Position numbers and translations under genes: made by a program. This document shows, piece after piece, positions 17,219 through 24,400 of a stretch of DNA of 35,614 bases (its first letter is position 1; every line of letters starts with the position of its first letter). The notes beneath the pieces were generated by a model, which searched no databases, was not told where the DNA came from, and was given only the letters and a program-made list of their open reading frames with translations. Location: assembly GCF_030684675.1 (NCBI RefSeq), contig NZ_JAUXXZ010000011.1, forward strand, positions 1-35,614, given 5' to 3'. Source of the stretch: Daejeonella sp. GTDB taxonomy: Bacteria; Bacteroidota; Bacteroidia; Sphingobacteriales; Sphingobacteriaceae.

Positions 17219-19477
17219 ATGCGCAGTGAAACCTTGATATTTCAAAAAATAAGCACAAAATCTGGTTTGTGGCTTATTATATTCCTGTTTATTTGCTCTG
17301 CTTGCCAGATAACCAATCAGAAAACCTCTAACTGGAGCATATATAAAGCAGACTCAAAAAGCAGCAGTTACTCATCCCTAAAGCAAGTCAATAAAACAAA
17401 TGTCAGTCAATTGAAACTGGCATGGACTTTCCGTTTTAAAGATGCATTGCCCGGTGCCCGTACCTCCAGAAGCCAGGCAAATCCGATCATAATTGACGGA
17501 ATCATGTATATTCCATCAAGCAGGAACAGAATTTATGCAATCAACTCGATTACAGGTGAACAAGTATGGTCATATGACCCTTTTTCTGGGGCTCAGGGCG
17601 GAGGTATTAGCCGGGGTGTAAGTTATTGGGAAGATGGCTCAGATAAAAGAATCCTGTTTACGGCCGGGAGCAATCTTTTTGCTTTGGATGCTTTAAGTGG
17701 GAAATTAATTTCCGATTTTGGAAAAGAGGGTAAAGTGAATCTGAATACAGGTATGCGCGGCGATCCTGATAAAATATCCGTTGTTCCTTCGTCTCCAGGA
17801 ATTGTTTATAAAGATCTGTATATCCTTGGCACCAAAGTTTCAGAGCTATATGGAGCTGAACCGGGTTATCAAAGGGCTTATAACATCAGGACAGGTAAAC
17901 TGGTATGGACTTTCCATACTATCCCTCATCCGGGTGAATTTGGTTATGAAACCTGGCCAAAAGAAGCCTGGAAATATGCCGGTGGCGTAAATAACTGGGC
18001 AGGAATGAGTCTTGATGAAAAAAGAGGAATGGTATTTCTCGCATTGGGATCCCCCTCATACGATTTTTACGGGGGGGACCGAAAAGGCCAGAACTTATTT
18101 GGAAACAGTATCGTAGCCCTTGATGCGCAAACCGGAAAATATATCTGGCACTATCAAACCATTCATCATGACCTTTGGGACTATGACCTGCCGGCACCTC
18201 CAAATCTGGTTACCGTTATACATGATGGGAAAAAGATTGACGCTGTGGCTCAGACCTCCAAATTAGGGTTTCTTTATTTGCTTAATCGCGATACGGGTGA
18301 ACCCTTATTTCCCATAGAAGAGCGCCCGGTACCAGCTTCAGATGTGCCAGGAGAAGAAGCCTGGCCGACGCAACCATTTCCATTAAAGCCAAAGCCTTAT
18401 TCCCGCCAGCATATTTCGTTGGATGATTTGAGCAATTATTCGAAGGAATCAAACGATGAACTTGTGAAAAGATTTAAGTCCATAAGATATGAAGGTCTTT
18501 TCACTCCACCTTCTATGAAGGGCAATGTCAATCTTCCGGGAACAAGTGGTGGCTCAAATTGGGGGGGAGGTGCTTTTGATCCGGGAAGCGGGATAATTTA
18601 TGTCAGGGCTACAAATACCCCCGGAGTGAGCCTCATGAAAAAAATGGAACCTGAGAATGAATCCGGTACCCCGTTTAGCCAGGGGAAAGCTCTTTATTCT
18701 ATATATTGTCAGGCTTGTCATGGAGCAGATAAGAAGGGAGATAATGATTATCCATCATTGATTGGCCTTCAAAGCCGAATGACAGAGGAAGAAGTGTTAG
18801 GTAAAATCCGGGTAGGATCTGGGAAGATGCCTTCATTTGCAAGTATAATTGCCGGCAAAGAGGAAGCGATTATTTCCTTTCTTTTTGATAAAGAAACAAG
18901 GTCTGCCAGGGAAATCAATTTTTTGAAAGTAATAGCAAAAAGTGAATCAGCAAATAAGGATGCGGATAAATTTAAACTGGAAGTCCCCGTCAGATACCTT
19001 GATATTCTATCCAATGGTAAATTCCGTGATTCAGAAGGGCGTTATGGAATTAAACCTCCATGGACGACCTTAAATGCAATTAACCTCAATACCGGTGAGT
19101 ATGCATGGTCTATTCCTTTAGGTAATTATCCTCATTTGCAGCAAAAAGGAGAGCCTGAAACGGGTTCTGAGGGGAATACCGGACCAATTGTAACTGCAGG
19201 AGGATTGTTGTTTATCGGAGCTAATATGGGCGGGACTGATTTCAGATTTAGGGCTTATGATAAAGATTCCGGAAAATTAATATGGGATACCCCAATCCCG
19301 GGCAGTACAACTTCGAATGCATCAACCTATAAGAGTGGTAAAAAGCCCGCCCGACTGAACGGCAATAGTAGTTCGGGCAGGCAATACATAGCGGTGTCGG
19401 TTGCAGGTGATATTGAGAATCCCGGAGGATATGTCATGGTTTTTGCATTACCTGATAAGATTAATCGAACTGATTAG
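17219..19477 (+). CDS. PQQ-dependent dehydrogenase lipoprotein with inserted cytochrome c domain
   Basis: A 752-residue exported quinoprotein. The N-terminal helix ends in a lipobox-like ICSAC (Cys29), so it is probably membrane-anchored. An eight-bladed quinoprotein propeller starts at about 40, with blade motifs such as ALDAQTGKYIWHYQTIHHDLWDYDLP (quoted as ALDAQTGKYIWHYQ and HHDLWDYD). A cytochrome c domain is inserted at about 485-560, with heme motif CQACH (497-501) and distal methionine likely in GSGKMPSF. The propeller resumes from about 590. The family is the membrane glucose dehydrogenase type, oxidising aldoses or uronates at C1 and passing electrons to the respiratory chain. No pqq biosynthesis gene is in view. 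Its stop overlaps the convergent YitT gene by four bases. Confidence 0.88.
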   Translation: MRSETLIFQKISTKSGLWLIIFLFICSACQITNQKTSNWSIYKADSKSSSYSSLKQVNKTNVSQLKLAWTFRFKDALPGARTSRSQANPIIIDGIMYIPSSRNRIYAINSITGEQVWSYDPFSGAQGGGISRGVSYWEDGSDKRILFTAGSNLFALDALSGKLISDFGKEGKVNLNTGMRGDPDKISVVPSSPGIVYKDLYILGTKVSELYGAEPGYQRAYNIRTGKLVWTFHTIPHPGEFGYETWPKEAWKYAGGVNNWAGMSLDEKRGMVFLALGSPSYDFYGGDRKGQNLFGNSIVALDAQTGKYIWHYQTIHHDLWDYDLPAPPNLVTVIHDGKKIDAVAQTSKLGFLYLLNRDTGEPLFPIEERPVPASDVPGEEAWPTQPFPLKPKPYSRQHISLDDLSNYSKESNDELVKRFKSIRYEGLFTPPSMKGNVNLPGTSGGSNWGGGAFDPGSGIIYVRATNTPGVSLMKKMEPENESGTPFSQGKALYSIYCQACHGADKKGDNDYPSLIGLQSRMTEEEVLGKIRVGSGKMPSFASIIAGKEEAIISFLFDKETRSAREINFLKVIAKSESANKDADKFKLEVPVRYLDILSNGKFRDSEGRYGIKPPWTTLNAINLNTGEYAWSIPLGNYPHLQQKGEPETGSEGNTGPIVTAGGLLFIGANMGGTDFRFRAYDKDSGKLIWDTPIPGSTTSNASTYKSGKKPARLNGNSSSGRQYIAVSVAGDIENPGGYVMVFALPDKINRTD

Positions 19478-20343
19478 TGTCCTGCCCTTCTTTTTAATAC
19501 TCCGCCTGCAGCTTCTTTGACCAGACTGGTAAATACAAAGGCATTGGGATCAACTCTGTGGACTAAATTCTTCAAGCGTCGTAATTCAAGTCTGGTAACC
19601 ACAGTGAAGACAATATCAACGGGATGACTTATTTCAAAACTTTCTTTCAAAAATCCACGTTCACCCTTATAAACTGTAATACCTCTGCCCAGCTCCATTA
19701 CCAGTTGTTCTTTAATCGCCTCACTCTGCCCCGAAATAATGGTAACTCCGGTATATTCTTCCAGACCTTCTACTACAAAGCTGGTCATTCGTGATGCGGT
19801 ATAATATGTTAAGATTGAATATAAGGCGGTTGGCAGGCCAAGCATTGTTGCAGCGATCAGGAAAATCAGGATATTTATTCCTAGGATGATCTCACTTATT
19901 GTGAAACTTACCTTTTTTATAGTATAAAGAGCCAAAATCTCAACACCATCAAGGGCACAGCCACCCCTAATGGCAAGCCCGACACCTATTCCCATAAAAA
20001 CCCCACCGAATATGGAAACCAGTAATTTATCTGATGTAATTTGCGGATAAGGAACGAATAGGAGACACAATCCTAATCCAATAACGGCCATCAGGGTTCG
20101 AATGGCAAATTTTCGATTGATCAGGTAAGCTCCCATAATGATGAATGGGATATTTGCCGCTATGATGATGTAAGCAATATTCACATGGTATATTTCGTGA
20201 ATAATAAGTGAAATACCGGTAATTCCTCCATCAAAAAATTGATTGGGAACAAGAAACCCCTTTAATGCAAAGCCACAGAAAAGTATACCGATAGTGGTAT
20301 ATATGATTTCGCTAAGCCCATTCGGTTGAATTATGTTTTTCAT
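19474..20343 (-). CDS. YitT family membrane protein (DUF161 + DUF2179)
   Basis: A 289-residue protein. The first about 195 residues carry five to six hydrophobic helices with the family pattern FLVPNQFFDGGITGISLIIH and GVGLAIRGGCALDGVEILAL. Residues about 205-278 form the soluble DUF2179 domain (GVTIISGQSEAIKEQLVMEL, then a VDPNAFVF end). The family is widespread and mostly of unknown function; some Firmicute members have been linked to anion or formate/nitrite-like transport without certainty. It is convergent with the PQQ gene with overlapping ends and 186 bases from the HD gene on its strand. No functional link to either neighbour is visible. Confidence 0.9.
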   Translation of the reverse strand: MKNIIQPNGLSEIIYTTIGILFCGFALKGFLVPNQFFDGGITGISLIIHEIYHVNIAYIIIAANIPFIIMGAYLINRKFAIRTLMAVIGLGLCLLFVPYPQITSDKLLVSIFGGVFMGIGVGLAIRGGCALDGVEILALYTIKKVSFTISEIILGINILIFLIAATMLGLPTALYSILTYYTASRMTSFVVEGLEEYTGVTIISGQSEAIKEQLVMELGRGITVYKGERGFLKESFEISHPVDIVFTVVTRLELRRLKNLVHRVDPNAFVFTSLVKEAAGGVLKRRAGH

Positions 20344-20529
20344 TTGAATACTTTTTTTATTAGAAAAGCCTTCTTCAGGCCTAACAAAGGCAAAATAGCT
20401 CTGGTATTATTATTTAATTTATATAACTGACCATTTAATGAAGTTCAAAATATCATTCCGATATGTTTAACCTTTTTGTAAAAGAGCAAGCCCAAATTGG
20501 AAGAAAGTTTAATCTATGTCCAACTTTAT

Positions 20530-21102
20530 TCAACCGAGCTTTAATTTTTTTAAGTTTAATTGTTTTTTTTCTTCCCTTAGACTTATTGATGTTTTGGTAA
20601 AATATTTATGACTTTCTATAAAATTTATCTGTAAGCTATGCCATTCTTTATCATCATTAATTAGTCCTGAATACAGCAGTTCTTTAAATAGTTGATTGCT
20701 TAACGTAAAATAATCATCCCGGCCGAGATAATCAAGGTCGGCATCTGCAATTATTTGTTCAAGTGGGGTTTTTGGGCTTTGTGGAATCCGGGTTGCCCGT
20801 ATTATCCCACAAATCAATTCAATTTCTTCTGTGGAATAATTAAATAATGGCAAATTTTCTTTAGCAATCAGGCAAGAGGCTTCTTCATGTCCATCATGGC
20901 AATACAAAAAACCCGAATCATGATAAGAAGCAGCAGTTAAGATCAGTTTTGTTTGATATGGATTTACTTTTTCCTTCTCTGCCAGAAATCCTGCAACCGA
21001 TACTACATCCTGAGTGTGCGAAATACAATGATAATATAAACCCTTCGGCAACTCGCTGGTTAATTTTTTAAATATAAAATTTCTTGAATTCAAGAACTGC
21101 AT
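20530..21102 (-). CDS. HD-domain phosphohydrolase
   Basis: A 190-residue cytosolic protein with a complete HD metal site: His29 (SHTQDV), the His61-Asp62 doublet (SYHDSGF), His72 (HDGHEEAS) and an acidic ADADLDYLG (119-127) that supplies the distal Asp. HD proteins of this size hydrolyse nucleotides, cyclic nucleotides or phosphate esters. In Bacteroidota similar genes often lie beside GAF/cyclase signalling genes. Here it is divergent from the giant GAF histidine kinase across 312 bases and close to a class III cyclase, so a cyclic-nucleotide role is tempting but inferred. The closely similar Tyr/Cys-rich segment GLYYHCISHT is typical of the subgroup. Confidence 0.85.
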   Translation of the reverse strand: MQFLNSRNFIFKKLTSELPKGLYYHCISHTQDVVSVAGFLAEKEKVNPYQTKLILTAASYHDSGFLYCHDGHEEASCLIAKENLPLFNYSTEEIELICGIIRATRIPQSPKTPLEQIIADADLDYLGRDDYFTLSNQLFKELLYSGLINDDKEWHSLQINFIESHKYFTKTSISLREEKKQLNLKKLKLG

Positions 21103-21414
21103 AAACTATTAGTTATAGCTAATATATTAATTGTTTAATTAAATGGACTCAGTTAGTTGTCTTATGTGAGCAATTATTTGATTAAAAGGTTGTGATGATG
21201 TTTATTAAAGCGATTAACAAAAAGTCTTATATATCAATTAATATATTGGTGGAATGATTTAAAGAACAATGCAGTTTAAAATCAAAACAATAGTATCGCA
21301 ATTTTATTAAACGAAGGTTAATTTATTATATTTATGCTACCATGATATTCTGACTTACCAATTTTTGAAATTTAGATTCTACTATACCCTTTAATTTTAT
21401 TAATAACTATTTTG
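21103..21414. other. Divergent intergenic region between HD gene and giant kinase
   Basis: About 312 AT-rich bases without any open frame worth calling. It must hold the promoters of both divergent genes. The only element I can point to is TATATTTA (21327-21334), one base off the Bacteroidota -7 motif, with no convincing -33 partner. No clear operator, riboswitch or terminator was seen. Confidence 0.4.
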
Positions 21415-24400
21415 ATGGCGAAAGAAAAACTTCCTAATGAATTACTTCAAGATCAGATAATCCTGCTTTCTAATCAACTCAACCAACGTTCTGAGGAGTT
21501 GGCGGTAATCAATAGTGTCCAGGAGGCCTTGGTAATGAACATGGAAATACAGGCGATTTATGATCTTGTTGGGGATCGTATACGAGATCTGTTTGATGCT
21601 CAAGCTGTTATAATTGCAACATTCGAAGAGGATGTTGCGGTAGAAAACTTTAAATATACCATTGAGAATGGCGAGCGTTTTTATCTGGAATCCCGGCCTC
21701 TTGATAAATTAAGACAACATCTTATCACCTCCCGTCAGAAAATTGTTTTAAATACCAGGGAAGAAGCATTTGAATGGCTTGGGAAAAGTGCATTACCCGG
21801 AACAAAAATAATGATATCCGGCGTATTTGTTCCTCTTGTAATGGGGGATAAGATTACCGGCTATATAAGTCTGCAGAATGTTGATAGAGAGAACGCTTTC
21901 AGTGAGAATAATATATCTCTTTTAGAAACCCTGGCAAATAGTATGGGGGTGGCTCTGGAAAATGCCCGCCTGTTTGACGAGACTGCACGCCTTCTGAAAG
22001 AAACCGAACAGGGTAAGGCAGAACTGGCTGTGATCAATAGTGTTCAGGAAGGCCTGGTGAGGGAGATGGACATGCAGGGTATTTATAATTTGGTAGGTAA
22101 CCGTATCCGTGATCTGTTTAATGCTCAGGGAGTTATAATTGCCACATTTGATCTGCAAAATAAGATCGAATATTTTAATTACGCTATTGAAAATGGAGAA
22201 ATTTCTTCTCCAAAGCCCAGACCCTTTGATAAGGTAAGGGAACACCTTATTCAAACCGGTCAAAATATTCTGATTAACGAAAATGTAGGGAAAGCAATTG
22301 CAGAGTTTGGTTTAAGGGTAGTACCGGGAACAGAAATGCCAAAATCCCTCTTGTTCATGCCTATGAAAGTGGGCGATAGGGTAACCGGATATGTAAGTCT
22401 TCAAAACATTGATCAGGAAAATGCTTTTTCATTTTCTGATGTCCGTCTCTTAAGTACGCTTTCAAACAGTATGAGCGTTGCGCTTCAAAATGCAAAACTG
22501 TTTGATGAAACCACCCGCTTATTAAAAGAAACCGAACAGCAAAAAGCTGAGTTGGGGGTTATAAATAGTGTACAGGAGGGATTGGTGCGTGAGATGGATA
22601 TGAAGGCTATATATGAATTAGTTGGCGACAGATTGTGCGAATTGTTTCCTGATACACAGGCCTTAGTGATCAGGACTTTTGATCATGATACCGGACTGGA
22701 ATATTTTCAATATGCCATTGAAAAGAGAGTGCGTTTCTCGGTAGACCCAAGACCAATTATTTGGACTAACAATATTATTATTACCACCAAGGAACCCTTA
22801 CTGATCAATGATAATTTTGTGGAGAAGGCTAAAAAATTCGGTTCTGAGGGAGTTGTAAAGGGAGAACCACCTAAGTCGGCTGTATTTGTACCGATGATTG
22901 TAGGGGATGTTGTAAGAGGATCGGTAAGTCTCCAGAATGTGGACCGGGAACATGCCTTTACTGATTCTGATGTAAGACTACTCACTACTCTAACCAACAG
23001 TATGAGTGTAGCATTAGAGAATGCAAGGCTCTTTGATGAAACCAACCGTTTACTTAAAGAAACTGAACTTCGTACTGCAGAATTGGCAGTTATTAATAGT
23101 GTACAGGAAGGCCTTGCAAATGAACTGGATATGCAGGCCATTTACGATCTGGTTGGAAATAAGATCCGCCAGGTATTTAATGCGCAATCAGTCATAATTG
23201 CAACATTGGATGATGAAAATGGGCTGGAACATTTTCAATATAATTTCAATCAAAGCGGAAGGTTCTATCCTGAACCAAGGCCCTTGGATCACCTACGATT
23301 AAAACTCATTAGTGGTAAGCAAAAAATAGTTATTCAAAACAAGGATGAATCTTTTACCTGGTTCAAGGGTGTTTCAATCCCCGGAACAAAAATGATGGTA
23401 TCGGGAGTATTTGTTCCTTTAATTGTTGGAGATAAAGTAACCAGTTATGTCAGTTTACAAAATATGGAGGTTGAGGGGGCCTTCAGCGACTCTGATGTTC
23501 GGTTGTTAGAAACCTTATCTAATAGTATGAGTGTGGCATTGGATAATGCCCGTCTCTTTGATGAAACTACCCGCCTGCTAAAAGAAACAGAACAACGAAC
23601 CGCAGAATTGGCAGTTATAAATAGTGTTCAGGAAGGTTTGGCAAAGGAGTTAGATATGCAGGGTATTTATGAACTCGTTGGTGATCGGGTTCAAAGGCTT
23701 TTTAATGCACAGGCTGTAATTATTGCTTCATTTGATCCTGTAATAAAATATGAGCACTTTAATTATGTTTTTGAAAATGGTCAAAAAGTAAATATCCCAC
23801 CAAGACCAATTAACAATTTGCGTCAGGATCTATTGGATCATGGGCATACTATTTATTTGAAAACTAAAAAACAGCTTAAAGTTATATATGGAGTAACAGC
23901 CATTGGTGATACAGAAATGCCAATGTGCAGCTTGTTCGTGCCTCTTGTTGCAGGTACAGAGGTTCGGGGCTATGTTAGCCTTCAAAATATGGACAAAGAA
24001 AATGCTTTCAGCGACTCTGATGTCCGGCTATTGGAAACTCTTTCAAATAGCATGAGTGTAGCATTAGAAAACGCACGCTTATTTGATGAGACCAACCGTC
24101 TTTTAAAGGAAACGGAACAGCGTACAGCAGAATTAGCAGTTATAAATAGTGTTCAGGAAGGCCTGGCTCATGAACTGGATATGCAGGGTATTTATAATAT
24201 GGTTGGTGATCGTCTCTGTGAATTGTTTCCCGACTCCCAAACACTGGTAATCCGTACGTTTGATCATGAAACGGGAATTGAGCATTGGCATTATGCAAAA
24301 GAAAAGGGTATACGACAATATGTTGATCCACGCCCGTTAAACTGGAACAGCCGGCAATTAATACTAACAAAGAAGCCTTTAGACATCGAAGAAAATTATG

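Noticed and set aside
22707-23141. Antisense open frame of 144 codons opposite the GAF array, with similar ones at 24444-24659 and 24972-25289
   Set aside because: They recur only because the C-type repeats they mirror recur. Composition is Ser/Leu-rich shadow coding with no start context or motif.
24136-24400. Possibility that the GAF units are phytochrome-type bilin-binding domains
   Set aside because: No conserved cysteine in the chromophore position and no PAS/PHY neighbours; the few cysteines (LCELFP, MCSLFV) are subtype-specific and not in the expected place.
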